This document shows, piece by piece, positions 1-12,581 of a stretch of DNA of 64,000 nt. Within the stretch, counting starts at the first letter, position 1. Every line of letters begins with the position of its first letter. This DNA is from Rusavskia elegans (Eukaryota; Ascomycota; Lecanoromycetes; Teloschistales; Teloschistaceae), in contig SAUG01000009.1 in NCBI GenBank assembly GCA_011316305.1, positions 682,001 to 746,000 on the forward strand. Reading direction: 5' to 3'. Below the pieces are notes generated by a model. The model was not told the DNA's origin, searched no databases, and saw only the letters and a program-made list of their open reading frames with translations. A program made the translations under genes and the position numbers.

Positions 1-2860
1 TATTCTTTTAAATTATTAAAACCGCCGCTATAATAATAAACTGTATCTCTAAAAAAAAACTCGGGTAGAAAATCGTTAATAAAATTATTATAAATAATTA
101 TCTTTATTTAGACTATTTATATATATATAGTTATAGAGCCTATATATTAAATAAATATATTTTGTATAAAAATAAATTTCTTTTAAAAGTTTATACTAAT
201 TTTCTAATAGAATACGAAAATACTAATATTTATAGTATCTAAATTTCTAGCTAGCGAAAAATAATTATAACCTACGATATTATTTTCGATAAAATCTAGT
301 TCTATTTTTTTAAAGAAATTAATATAATTTAATTAGAAAAAGAGCTATTTATCTATAATATAATCGATATTTAATATATAGATTTTCTAAAAGAGGACCT
401 AAGTAGTAGTAGTAATAGTAAAAATAAGGTAGTTATCGTTCGTAAACCTGTAGAACGAAATTAAAAATAACCTACGGAAAAACTAAATAGTAAAATTAAA
501 AAAAAGGAATATTCCTTTCTACTTTCTCTAAACCTTTCTATTATAGAAGGTAATAATTCGTCTACCGTTAGAGATAATAATATTCTTTAAAATTTAGATA
601 ATAGAATAGTAACTAGAGCTATATAAAAAAATAATAATATATATTTTAAAAGCGAAAATAACTTCTATAACGTCGGCGAATAAATAATATTTAAATCTAA
701 AAAGTCTCGACTTTATTACGAAGTAAAAGAAGATAATATTATTTCTAAAAGGGTATTACGCCGCCGGAAAATAACTAAACGAGGTAAAATAATAAAAGAG
801 AAAAAAGGAAAAAGTAAAGCGTATATAGTAATACTATAGTAAATAATTAATAAAAAATTAAAGATATTTTATATAACGTTTAGTATATATATTACTGTTC
901 GATTATTTTATAAAAAAAAATTTATCGATACTATAGGAATTTAAATCTTTTTTACTAAATATAAAATATTATCGGGATTAATTTCTACTAGAACTAAAAT
1001 ACTAGTAGAATATATTAAAATATCTATTTATAGAAGACTTTTTTAAAGCTATCGTTATCGAAATTAAAACTCTTTAAATAAAGAAAACCTAGAAGGAAGT
1101 ACCTTTCGATAAAGTAATAAAAAATAATAAAACGATAATTTTAACTATATAGATATTTAAATATATATTCGATAACTAAAGCTATTTATTTAAATTTAAA
1201 GCTCGCTTCTATACTAGAAATAATTTATAAAATACTACGGTAAATATATATATAGTAATATTAGCTATATATATTTTTCGAACGCTAATAGTAATAGTTA
1301 TATTCTTCGATTTTAAGACTCGCTAATATAACGCCGTTAACGTTTTCGCTAATAGCGAAATTAATAAACCGATATATATTAAAGTTCTTTATAGATAGAT
1401 AGGACCTAAATTAATTTTACTATATCTATTTCGAATACTATATAGCTTTAAATAATCTTTTATTTTATAGTATTGCTATCTTTTAAAAAGTTTTATTAAA
1501 ATAGATTTTTAAACTATTTCCGGTACCGAATATTTATTTATTAATTAGTATATATTACTTTTCTTTTTTATAGATAATATTATTATTATATATAAGACAA
1601 GATATAAAAGATACGTTAAAGAATTCTAGACGAAGCTCTTTAAATAATAAGAAATAAAATATTTTAGTAAAATATCCTAGTTCCTAGATATTAGAATAAT
1701 ATATAATAGAGAAGTTTATCGGCTTTATATATATTAGGATTCGTATATTAATAAAATTATAAAAAAATACTATATCGATCTTTCTAATAATATATCTAAA
1801 ATACTACTAGTTAATATAGAAACCTTTAGAAAAAATCCCGATTAAATAGAACTATAGTAAATACTAGCCTACTAGTAACTTATTTATTTAATTAATTTTA
1901 TAATAGTTATAATACGAGCAGATATTTTATTTACTAAATTAAAGTTTTTAGAATTTCTAGTAAATCTATTAGAGCGTTATTATATAATAGTAATTCGAAC
2001 TATATAGTATTTAGAATATATAAAATTCTATTTTATTATATATAACGCGGAAGTAATAGATCCGAATACTATTTTTATTACTTTATTAAATATATTATTC
2101 GCTAATAACCCGGATACTCGCTATAGTTCCTAGAAATATTATTTTTAAATTATTCGACGGTTTTATTAATTAGAAGACCTTTAAATAGAAAATAGTTATA
2201 TTAAATACTACCGAAGTCGAATTACTTATTATATCTATAATAGAAAACGAATTTATCTAGTAAAATAGATTCTTTAAGGAAATTTTATTAGAACCGGCGT
2301 ATATATTATATATCTAGGTAGATAATATATAGATAATCCGTATCTTTAAAAATATTAACTCGTAGTTTATATTAGAGCTTTATTATATAGATATTTACCG
2401 CTATTAGCTTCGCTAGGAAGTTAGAAATAGAAATATTAATATTAAATATATAGTTTCTATAGTAATTCTAGTAGATAGTTTTATAAAAATCCTATCTATA
2501 TTATATTATAAAAAGTTAATTAAATTTTTAGGATTCTAGAATATATCTTTAAATAAAAGGTTAAATTATAATTTTAATTCTAATAATTATAGTACCGCTA
2601 GCGCCTATAATTTAATTAATACTAGTTCGATTTATATAAAGAATAAAGCTTCTAATAATATATAAAATTATCTAGTAGAATTAAATTTATTATATCCGTC
2701 GTAATAATTTTAAAAAGATATAAAAATCTATATAGGAGTTATTATAATAGAGATATATTTTAATTAGATATATATTAACTAATAGGGTTAAATTATTAAT
2801 TACAGGAAGCTTCTAATTATATCTAAATAGGTTTAGCGTAGTTTTAGCGAATCCTACTTT
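1..2860 (+). mobile_element. RIP-degraded Ty1/Copia-type retrotransposon relic
   Basis: This very AT-rich block has no usable ORF. CA and TG dinucleotides are almost absent, TA is in great excess and CG is still common, which is the RIP signature of CpA-to-TpA mutation. Translating the + strand through the stops recovers Copia pol. From 1333 one frame reads an NAFANSEI-like reverse-transcriptase motif. The same frame at 1561 gives FFIDNIIII, a mutated form of the YVDD catalytic box, followed by FLDIRII (usually FLGI) and DSYINKI. Around 2095-2290 an RNase H-like segment reads FANNPDTRYSS, then in a shifted frame LNTTEVEL, with Trp and Gln codons turned into stops. LTRs were not delimited. The right edge at about 2860 is inferred from the change in base composition. 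The element cannot encode functional proteins. Confidence 0.85.
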
Positions 2861-2939
2861 TCTTTTACCGATCCTTTCTATAGAACTCTTCTCTATAGCT
2901 ATAATTATCCACCTATATGCTGCTGCCTACATGCTTACA

Positions 2940-3320
2940 GGACATTACCTATCGGCGACGCCTCGACATGGGGCCAAGGCTGGAAATGGGACTATGGGAG
3001 GAGTGATTGGGACAATGATTATACAAACCCTGCAACAGGCGACTTCGGGTTGTCCCCCAAACACCAAACCCATCCGCCTTGCTTATGCGGTGAGCCGCAA
3101 CGCATGATACGCTTACGATGACCTTCTGACGTACGACAGGAGAGAAACGTGGCGAATCGGATGCGTGGGCAAAAGCTGCCGGAATGCAGGACTTCGAAAC
3201 CTTCCAGGTGAATTGTAAGAGGGCGCTTGGGAACAGCAATTTTCAGTGGCCAGATGGGTTGACTGAGATTACTTACACAGGGTCGGAAGATCATACGATC
3301 AGCAGGCCTGGTAGCTGAGA
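2940..3320 (+). pseudogene. Decayed coding stretch beside the RIP block, family unknown
   Basis: Right after the AT-rich block the + strand shows protein-like sequence in pieces. About 2965-3109 is open in two frames. From about 3149 to a TGA at about 3318 a frame reads KRGESDAWAKAAGM and then WPDGLTEITYTGSEDHT, which looks like a real C-terminus. A GT-AG intron is plausible between the pieces (donor near 3110, branch-like cttctgac, acceptor near 3147), but the frames do not join cleanly at the best acceptor. No start is visible before the RIP boundary. I read it as the 3' remnant of a gene cut by the transposon; the family was not recognised. Confidence 0.35.
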
Positions 3321-3419
3321 CATTTAATCGCGACTGTCGAGTAGAACTTTGCCGCGTTGCGTTAAGGGAAGGAAAGAGTCTTGCAGTGTCAATGCGGAGG
3401 CTACGCACTCATCGAGGTC

Positions 3420-4258
3420 CATCCCGTAACATAAGACGCTCCTTCAGGGAGTATATGAAGTGCCACTTAGTAGCAACAGGGTAACAAGGCTTACCGGTCC
3501 TCTGACAAGTACATTTTCCTTGTATCTTCCACTTGAGGACCAATTTTTTCAAGCGGCTACACAACGATACTGACCTCTTGCTACTCTTCGGTTGCTATTG
3601 AAATGAACCATATCCTGCTGCAGACTCTAGATGTGAGATTAAGAGTGCAACTTATATTGTTGGATTGACGTTACTTGAAATTATCGACGATGACCGTGTA
3701 ATACCAAAGTATTAAGGCGAGATGCAGTCGGATATGAAGCGAGCTAGCAGAGTCTTCTTCTCTCCTAATGACAGTGCATGTAATAGTGTGTAAGGAAAAT
3801 AGCTTTCTGAGTGCTCCTAAGGAGATGAATCCGATAACGCCAAGGCGCTTTACCCAATAGGGTAAAATCTCCAAAAACGCAACTCACTAAACCTAATCAG
3901 GACTTCACCCCTTTTCGCCTGCATGTATTATGACTCCCACTTCCTGACCTTTTCCGTGGATTGCGCCTTATAGTGAGGTTCTTCGACATCGTGAGTGCTT
4001 CGATTTTGTCACCAAGGACGAGAAGGTACGCTATGGGCGATGCCATTAGGATAGTTGAGCCTTGCCAAGAATACTGTCAGAGTGCTGTAAAGAAGCAATC
4101 CCATTGATTTGTCTCAAGAGAGATCAGGGGCTGTTCATTGACAGGTGTATTTATACTTGCGAACAAAGATCTGCATTATACCAAAAGCGTACAGCTGGGA
4201 CGGCTGGGTACGTGTATAATCTGCAGTGATTTTAGCAAACTGCAGGCGGTGAAATATA
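3420..4258. other. Intergenic stretch, nothing recognised
   Basis: Normal GC content. Only short antisense-type ORFs without protein-like composition are present. It serves as the upstream region of the RBR ligase gene. Confidence 0.5.
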
Positions 4259-4315
4259 ATGGATCTCCCACCGCCTTTTGATCCAGTAACCCTCCATCCT
4301 CTCCATTTTTGCTTG

Positions 4316-4359
4316 CCACACACACACACACACACACACAAAGACACACACACTCACTC
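4316..4359. repeat. (CA)n microsatellite in the leader of the RBR gene
   Basis: An almost pure CA repeat interrupted by AAG and TC lies just before the chosen ATG at 4370. It is in frame with an upstream ATG at 4259. Use of that ATG would add 37 residues, including a Thr-His repeat. Confidence 0.85.
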
Positions 4360-4369
4360 ACAGTGTAAC

Positions 4370-5770
4370 ATGGAATCCACCGATCCCCATCCCTTTACCC
4401 TCCAAGACATCGACGAGGCTTCCGCTGCCCTTATCCTACAATTGCAGCGTGAAGACGCAGAAGAGCTGCAACGATCATCCAAGGGCAAGAACCGGGAAGA
4501 CGAGGTTTCACATACCGATCTCGCCCTTGAATTGTTCCAGCAAGATCTCCAGGAAACGAACGCAGTCCTAACTGATCGATGTATGAGCCGCAGCCTTGCT
4601 CGGGCTGTTGTTGCGGATTCTGCTTTCTTGACGGATGAAGTGGCACGCGAAGATACCCTTGCGAACGACAGATTGGTGGCAGAGCGGATTCAGCGGGGTG
4701 GCCAGGCTGAGTGCTCCAAAGGAACCTCAGTGGACCCTGGCCTAGATGATCTTTTCATCGCGAGGTTGACGGCTCTCTACGTGTCTGGCCCGGCTGATGG
4801 TTGTGATTCCGCGGTTGATGACGAGAAAGAGCCAACGACGAGTGAATCTTCGCGGTGGGCTGCAGCAAGAACCCAAACATCGGCGACAATTCGCCATGAG
4901 TGTATAGCATGCGGCGAACATAAACGGGCTTTCGAAACCTTCCGAACGTCATGCGGCCATCACTACTGCCAAGGATGTCTATCGGAACTTTTTGAACTTT
5001 CCACCACAGACGAAACGCTGTTCCCACCACGCTGCTGCCGTCAAACGATTTCTTTGACATCGGCTAGACTCTTTCTGAGTAGCGACCTGGTTCAGCGCTT
5101 CCAGCAAAAGGCCGTCGAGTTTCGATCGAGCGACAGGACTTACTGCTCACGTCCGACATGCTCTGCTTTCATTACGTTGGCTCATATCGGTGGTGAGCGA
5201 GCGACATGCACCACCTGCTTCCAACAGACCTGCACGATCTGCAAAGGCAACAGCCACGATGGAGATTGTCCACAGGATACCGCAACACAGCAAGTACTTG
5301 CAGCAGCAGCGGAGGAAGGTTGGCAACGGTGTTACAACTGCCGACGGCTGGTTGAGCTGGATATTGGCTGTAATCATATGACGTAGGTATTTCTCGCGGT
5401 ATGCCTTTGCAATATCACTGACGATAATTACAGCTGCACTTGCAAGGCCCAGTTCTGCTATGTGTGTGGGGAACGCTGGAAGACCTGCCCTTGTGATCGA
5501 TGGAACGAAGATCGTCTGGAAGCTCGCGCAGAACAAGTAGTGGCCCGCGAACAGCCCCAAAGACTTATGCCTCCGGCGGAACAGGCGGTACAAGTCCAAC
5601 ACGCCATTGAAAACCTGCGCAATCGTCATAATTGCACACATGACAGCTGGCGCTGGGTTCGCGGACCCAATCAGTGTGAGGAGTGTTATCACAGCCTCCC
5701 ACAATACATTTTCGAATGCAGGCAATGCCAGATTAGAGCATGTAATCGGTGCAAGAGGAACAGACTATGA
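4370..5770 (+). CDS. RBR-type (RING-IBR-RING) E3 ubiquitin ligase
   Basis: Two exons, 4370-5382 and 5434-5770, split by a 51-nt GT-AG intron; the protein is about 449 residues. RING1 begins near residue 180 (CIACGEHKRAF, then SCGHHYCQGC). The IBR follows with TYCSRPTCSAFI and CTTCFQQTCTICKG. RING2 is CYNCRRLVELDIGCNHMT joined across the intron to CTCKAQFCYVC, so splicing falls inside the catalytic ring. In RBR ligases the Cys in the GC-N-H motif accepts ubiquitin from the E2 before transfer to substrate. A further C-terminal Cys-rich cluster (CEECYHSL, CRQCQIRACNRC) ends the protein. The start at 4370 was preferred because upstream codons are CA microsatellite. The substrate is unknown. Confidence 0.9.
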
Positions 5771-6087
5771 GAACCCAGAGGAAGCATGTGAAGGCCAAAG
5801 CACCGCGTCTCGACTAGCAGGGAAACATACCATATGAGAATCATTGTCGTAGACTTGTGACACGAACAAAGGGATGACGAAATACAATTGACATAAGATT
5901 GGAAAACCTGGACTGAACATAACTACCGTGGGAATCCTCAATCAGATCTGTCACAGGTTCTGTCTAACGGTACAGAAATCTTAAATCGTAGCCGGGGATA
6001 GCGGCGATGTCACAATGGAAGAAGTTGATGTACTTTCGAGCTCGTAAGCCTTCATTCCATGCTGGTATATCGAGTTCCTTGATGGAG
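5771..6087. other. Convergent intergenic region between RBR ligase and GGT
   Basis: Holds the 3' ends of two converging genes. No further gene or repeat was seen. Confidence 0.5.
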
Positions 6088-8032
6088 TCAGACAGCGAAG
6101 CCTCCAGATGCTTTTTGTCTTGGCTCTCCAGCTGCTTCGAAGGTCCCGTTAGGTAATCTTCTCAGCGCCTGTGCTGTGCTTTGGCCTGGTGCAATCCATG
6201 TGACGTTATGACCCAAGCTCTTCATGAAGGCCACCGTTTCATTGTTATATGCATACTCGAAACTTACCCTACCAAATTATCAGTAATTTCGATTGAGGAT
6301 GGCGCCTGAGGGCTACTCACTGATTTGGTTGCAGCTGATCATGTAACCTAGACTGAGCCAACGCCGCAGCAGTGTTCAGACCCTGATCAAGCACATGCCA
6401 GAGGTTCTGGATAGTGGCGGTAATGATGCGACTGCCACCTGCTGCCCCAACAGCGAAGTACAGGGTGTTGTTGGAAAGGAATTCCACGATAGTAGGAGAA
6501 ATGGATGAAAGGGGACGCTTGCCGGGCCGGATATAGTTCGAAGGCGAAGGGATGTAGCCGAAGGCGTTGGAAGAGTTTGGGATCGAGAAGTCATTCATTT
6601 CGTTGTTCATGATAACTCCGGTAGACTCAACCATTAACTGGGAGCCGAATAATAGGTTGATGGTGGTGGTCAAGGTGATGGCCATGCCTGAGGCATCTGC
6701 AGTGACGATGTGGGACGTTCCTGGACTGGAAAAGGGTCAACACAAATCCCTGAGAGGGCGCAGATCGAGACGAAAGGATTGACTTACGTTTCAAGTGACT
6801 CAAGCCCCTTTGGATCATACTCTGAGACATTCAAAGTACGCAGATCAGAGATCTGGCTGCGGACGCGAGCTGCGGTGGTCTCGCTGAGCATTTGGTTCTG
6901 GTATTCATCAAGACCTGGGACGAACAGGGGGTCTCCCAGGTTGGCTCGCTATCAAACATGTGAGCTAAGCGGACTTCAGATATGAACGCATCGTTTAGAC
7001 TCACCTCCCCATAGCCGAATCTGATTGCTTCATCAAGCCGATGAGTACTAAGGTTCAGTGCTGCTGGACTACCAATATCTGGATATCCCTCAATCTTCTT
7101 GAGTACGCTAAGCGCCACCTCTCCGCTCGAGGGTGCGCTACAGGCAGTAAGCCTGTAGTCGCGATAGGTGATGGATGCAGGCTTTCGAATAGCCACTGTA
7201 TAGTTTTTAAGATCGTCGAGGGTCATGGTTCCGTTTGCCCGTTGCAGCGCCTGAATGGTGGCATTGGCGATAGGTCCGGAGTAGAAAGCATCGGCTCCGC
7301 GCTTCGAGATGGCCTCTAGGGTATCTGCATAGCGTCTTCGGGTCATGCTGTCTCCAAGACCAAGGCGGGTGCCGTTCGGTGCAAAATCAATCGCCCATGT
7401 GGGTTCGTTGACGAGGAAGTTATTCCTGCCCTTGGTGGCGGCATCCATATAGTTGACGAGATCCTGGGTGACGTTGAATCCGTTCCTTGCCAGACTGATA
7501 GCAGGCTGCAAGACACGTGACCACGGTAATCTGCCAAAGTGCCTGTGGAGATACTCCAAGCCTCGAAGTTCTCCTGGGACACCGCTGCCAAGAGGGTCAG
7601 TGATATGTATCTTGGATTGCAACAGCCAGTGACATACCTTGCTAGCCCACCAAATATCGAAAGACCGGTATTATTGTTGTACATGTCCTGGAAAGCAGCG
7701 GCAGGAGCAGTCTCCCTGAAGTCGATAAAGGTGTAGGATGCATTGGACGAGCGAACCAGCATAAAGCCACCACCACCGATCCCGCTGTGGTACATGCCGA
7801 TGACGCCGATACAGAAGACGGTGCCGACGAGGGCATCAGCAGCATTGCCGCCATGCTTGAGCAGGTCCACTCCGATTCTGCTGCAGACAGCACTCTCCGA
7901 CGCGGTAGCTCCAAGCTTGTTGCTCTCATGATGTTGTGCCACACTTCGCTTATCTAATCGCGGCAAGCTCCAGCCGCACGCTAGCTCCGTCAAGGCCGCC
8001 AAGAGCGTGCAGACCACCTGGAATGAATGCAT
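6088..8032 (-). CDS. Gamma-glutamyltranspeptidase, secreted/ER
   Basis: Five exons on the minus strand: 7638-8032, 7005-7584, 6788-6948, 6321-6725 and 6088-6268. They sum to 1,722 nt (573 residues) with consistent phases and GT-AG borders. The N-terminus MHSFQVVCTLLAALTELACG is a signal peptide or anchor. The large-subunit motif GGNAADA and the glycine-rich SGIGGGGFM follow. GTSHIVTADASG holds the Thr that becomes the small-subunit N-terminus and nucleophile after autocleavage. Near the C-terminus are LHDQLQPNQ and the typical GEPRQKASGGFAV end. The enzyme cleaves gamma-glutamyl bonds of glutathione and transfers the glutamyl group to amino acids or water. Length and motifs are complete, so it appears functional. 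Confidence 0.93.
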
Positions 8033-8427
8033 AACAAGGGCAAGTACTGCTAATTCGAAATACGGAAATGCTAGATTTGGACGTTGTGTACCTGCGTAAG
8101 TAGGAGCTTAAGGGTTTAGGACCTCGAATGCTTCGGGGGGGTGACAAGCCGATCACTCTAGCTAAGGGAATGTTCACCCAAAGAGGAAGGAGCAACGAAT
8201 TAGCCGCGCCAACAAGGATCAACTGAAGCTTGATGCACTCCATCTCCGGACTAGCTGACGTCGTAAGTTGACTGTCCTTCCACTGTCAGCAAAACAATCT
8301 GCAAACATGCAAACGGTCATCAGATAGGATCATGAGCATGTATATTGTATTCTCTGAATATAAACGCTTCGGAGGTTACTCAGGGTCTTAGCCATAGTGT
8401 CTGCGTTGCTGTAGCTGTTTCTTGATC
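8033..8427. other. Intergenic region upstream of GGT
   Basis: Probable promoter of the minus-strand GGT gene and 3' flank of the histidine kinase. No element recognised. Confidence 0.45.
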
Positions 8428-11400
8428 TTACATGCGCAGAGTCTTCAACCTCTCAATCTTCGGTAGCAATTGGCTGATCTCGAATGGTTTGGTCATCACG
8501 TCGTCCTGCGCTTGATTAGCCAGCTCTTTGCTGCTGAGTGCACTTGGACGAACCATGCCCGCTTCCATCGTACTTTCGATCTGCTCTTTGCGTGCGTTGG
8601 CTGTCACCGCAATGAGCGGAATGTGCTGCGTAATGGTTCCCTCTCTTTGCAGCTCTCGAATCTTTCGCGCGCAGCTAACTCCATCCATGACGGGCATTTC
8701 TAGATCCATGAGGACAACGTCTACTTGTTTCCCCGTCTCGTTGCCGCGCCACCGATTAGTTGTCTCAAGATATTCGATTGCTTCCAGACCGTGATTCGCT
8801 ACCTGCACCTGATAGTTATGTTTCATCAGCTGTTTCTGCAGCACCTTTTGATTGATCAGATTGTCTTCAACGAGAAGAACATTTAGGGGAGCGTTGTTGC
8901 TTTCGAGATCTTTGCCAATCTTGAGGGAGGAGGGCGCAACGTTCGAGACAGCCGATGATTTGAGGCGATGCGGCAGTGTGTCTTCGACTTCTGGCGCAGC
9001 ACCTCGTCTTCCTTTAACGCAAAAGGCGAAAGTACCTAGAAGTCGTTGGCTGGGTCAACGGTGGCAAACGCTGGTGACCAAGGTTCAACTCACTTCCTTG
9101 CCGGACTCGGATGCAACACCAATCTCTCCGCCTTGAAGCTCGGTAAGCTCTCGGGATATAAAGAGACCAAGACCGCTTCCACCTACATTTTCTTAGCGAA
9201 TGTAGTGCTCAGCTGGGGTTCTTGAATTACCAAATTCTACGTGTGTCCTTGGACATGCTTGCGAAAATCGCTGAAATAACTTCTTCTTCTCTTTTTCACT
9301 TAAACCTCTTCCCGTGTCTCGGACCCGCAAAAGAGAGAAAACTTGCTGCCCCTTGCCCCATTCCGAATCCAGGGTAAGATCTCTTTTCGCACCCGAGCTT
9401 CTCGAGGGAAACCAATCGATCTTCTTCCCAGCGATGAATGGCGGTTTCTCTTCTGAAGCTCCTATAGTAGCAGTGATGGAGGTACCGACAGTTCGAGTGA
9501 ACTTGATGGCCTTGGCCGGTTCAGCATGTAACTACAGACACGCATTGCGAACCTTACATTCGTCATAAGGTTGATCAAGACCTAAGCGTGCCGTTAGCTT
9601 TATTTCCTTGAATCGTTTGCAAAGCAAACCATTCTATCGGCCGGCTCGCTGCGTCAAAAAAAGTTCCAGTGCAGGGTGTACAGCGATCATGAAACAAACG
9701 CATTGCGACCTTTAATGATCCGCTGTCCTGACGAAGTACTGCAGCAAAAACGCATACAAATGCTTTCAGCCGAGGTGTAAGTTATACAGCGACTGTTAAG
9801 CAGTCGTCAGGAGAACACTCCTTATCGAGGTACCGACTGTTGTACCCCCACAATGCGATTCATTGTGGAAAAGATGAGGGCGGCAAATTGGGCATCCAAT
9901 GCCTCGTATGGTACCCAGAGCACATGATCTGCAGGTGCAAAGGAGACTGCGTCCACCACATGTTAAGCTGGACTCACCTGGCTGAGTCGAGAAGGATCAC
10001 ACATAACCCAATCGATAGTGTTTTGTTTGTAAGTTTCGTCGACGATAAATTTCCATTCGATATTGCTTGATTGTAATTCTCCCTCAAACATTTTCAGAGT
10101 ATCTCGAGCAACGACTAAGGGTTGAGCAAGTGAAGGAGTTACTGGCAGGATCCCTGAGTCTAGTTTGGATAGTGTCAGTACATCGTTGAGTATTCTGTTT
10201 TGTTGCTGGGCGCAGAGAGTGATGATAGATGCACTCTCTAAGGTTGCGTCTAGCAAGTTCGAGATTGAGTCATTCGGGGAAGACTTGTATTCTCTCAATG
10301 TTGTCCATATACTGTCAGCGCTCTGTAAGATTGCAGAAAGGGGATCCCTCATCTCATGGCTCGTGATATCAATGTGGCGTTCTTGCGCGGCTTTTGCTTC
10401 CTCAGCTTCGATGCGGCTCTGTCTTTGTAGTCTCGACAGCTCAACGGCATTCTCGTGGGCTTGCTCAATTTCCGAAATGTCCATTGTGGTACCCGATATA
10501 CTTTTCAGCAGACCATTCTCATCCATCTCTGGAACGGCGGAAGCAAGAATCGTTACATGTTTCAACTCGCCGTTGAGGAGTTTCTTCTTCTTCCTCACCC
10601 GGATTTCGAAACTGCGTGTAGATTGCTCTGCGGTTAGAAGGTGCCACTCTCTCTGCATCATTTGGATGTCGTCCTCGTGGACAGCATCCATGAAAGACCT
10701 TGATTGATCGTCAGCGAGCCTTCCGTGAAAGCTGCTAAATCCAATTAACAATAAATTTTTCTCAAACCGACGGAACTTACATTTCAGCGCTGTCACTGCG
10801 GTTGATGCCGGTCATTTCGTAATCAAGAAAACATGTCAGCTGGCTTGCGGGTTGTTGGAGAAAGCCGACATACAGGTGTCATTGCCATAGAGCACCTCAC
10901 TACGCGGGGAAATGTAGTACATCCCACTAGGATTCAACTCAGCCATGGTCTTGAATCTTGACTCCGCCAGTGCCAGCTCCGTTTCCAGCTTCTTCTGGTT
11001 CAAACGAGCTTGCTCGAGGAAGACAGTAGAAGTCAGTGATGACTGTAGCTGTCTACTTAGCAGCTCAACGAACTGCTTCGAATCTTCGTCATGAGGTCGC
11101 CGCGGATTCAATGCCCAGAACAAGAATCCTAAGATGCCCTCTCCAGCAGACAAGGGAAGGACCACGAAGCGTGAAGAAGGATTTCCGAAACCCCGCCAAT
11201 GGTTGCCTTTTAAAAGACGATCTGCTAGCGTACCGGCATCATTTGGCAAAGACAACGGTCCTCGAGTGGCGAAAACTTTACGAAAGTACTGTATGAGCCC
11301 CTCTGCGCTTGTTTGGAGATCACCACAAGGGACCAGAGTAGAATGATCATGATCAATGCCGATTGATGCTTGATACTTGCAGAGAGGACCACCTTTAATT

Positions 11401-12178
11401 TGATACTCGAGAGAGTAAATAAATGCGAGCGGGATATCGTTACCGTTGGATTCGAAAGATCTCATGACATCATGCCAAAATGCCTCCTTGCTCAAACTAG
11501 AATTCAAGGCGAGCAGTGTTTTCGTTCGACGGCTAGAGATGACAGCTATCGTTGATTCGAGGACAGAGTTGTAAAGCCTTCAGTCTTGCCATCTGGATTT
11601 ATAATTAGCACGAGATTTCCTTGGAAATAAGCCCTACAAGGCCGTCAACATAGAGAGGGCATAGGTCAAGAGATACATAGCGAGCAGTGTGGCCAGGGCA
11701 ATTACTCTTCCAAACACCCTTCCCGTTCGATCAGGAACAGCTGGTTTTCCATTGCAGCCGCATATCTCGATGCTTCGCCTTTCCGCATGGCAAATTCGAC
11801 CTCTTCATAAACCTCGGACCAGGTGATGGCGCAGGTACTTCCGAAGGCTTCAGGATGTTTTGTTGAGGCAATTGGAATATAACTGTCCTTATGAATGATG
11901 ACTTTGTGAGCTCCCCTACCGCCATTTCAGTCCTCTTTTATTCGAACATTCTGCAACCTCCCATACCAGAAGAGGCAGGCCGGACGAGTGTCGGCGAAGA
12001 GGTAAAGCACCATTTGACGGAGGTTAGAGGACCACGACTCAACAGGGCCAAGTGGCGTTCTGGACCAATCCGTTTTGCGAAAAAAGCCAGCATGTTCCGT
12101 GCGCGGCAAGCTGTCAGCCCAGCTTGTGCTTCTCATATGACCGTGTAGCGATGCCGTGTCTTGAGAAAGGCTGGCCAT
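8428..12178 (-). pseudogene. Hybrid histidine kinase (GAF/PAS-HisKA-HATPase-REC) with frame lesions
   Basis: The minus strand encodes a full fungal hybrid kinase layout. The start region (ATG 12178) has WSRTPLGPVESW. After a 51-nt intron (11916-11966) comes KDSYIPIASTKHPEAFGS, then a GAF-like region and a PAS-like region. HisKA has the H-box ITSHEMRDPLSAI near 10350, and HATPase has VLINLMTNAIKFT and GGSGLGLFISREL. A receiver has LLVEDN and VVLMDLEMPVMDG, with a 48-nt in-frame intron at 8506-8553. Three breaks are visible. One T appears missing at 11573-11575. In the PAS exon near 10850-10880 no acceptor restores the frame. Before the last exon (about 9085) one G appears missing, so the receiver is out of frame. 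Either the gene is decaying or the assembly has indel errors. Its role would be osmotic or environmental phosphorelay. Confidence 0.75.
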
Positions 12179-12581
12179 TGGGCCGCGGAAGCAAAAGCTC
12201 CGGATGAGGGAGACGAAATCAAGGGGATATTGGTCATCAAGTGTTATGCAAGACGGGATCCGAGCCGGCGACAAAATCGCTTGGTGGAGATAAGATTAGA
12301 TCGATTGTGGCCCGAACCAAATTCGTCATAGGGGCAACAGGTTGTGAAGGCAGTCGCGATCTCGATATGGGTTTACGTTCGATTCTACTGCTTGAAAATT
12401 ACCATAAAGCTCTTGCAGGCGTCTATTCAATAATGCTACAATCGTGATCAGGTGGAGCGGTACTGGTAACTCGGGCACGTGTAGGATCGTTGTTGTAAGG
12501 TTGCCATTGATCTAGAAGACAACGAATTTTCTTGAATTTCCCAAGCTTGGATATCCTTCTGTCGACTCCATTAACACCAAC

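Noticed and set aside
3019..3408. Minus-strand ORF of 129 residues
   Set aside because: Composition is Arg/Ser-rich with no ATG context, and the opposite strand shows more protein-like sequence.
5147..5725. Minus-strand ORF of 192 residues with hydrophobic stretches
   Set aside because: It is antisense to the RBR gene, whose zinc-binding motifs and intron are unmistakable.
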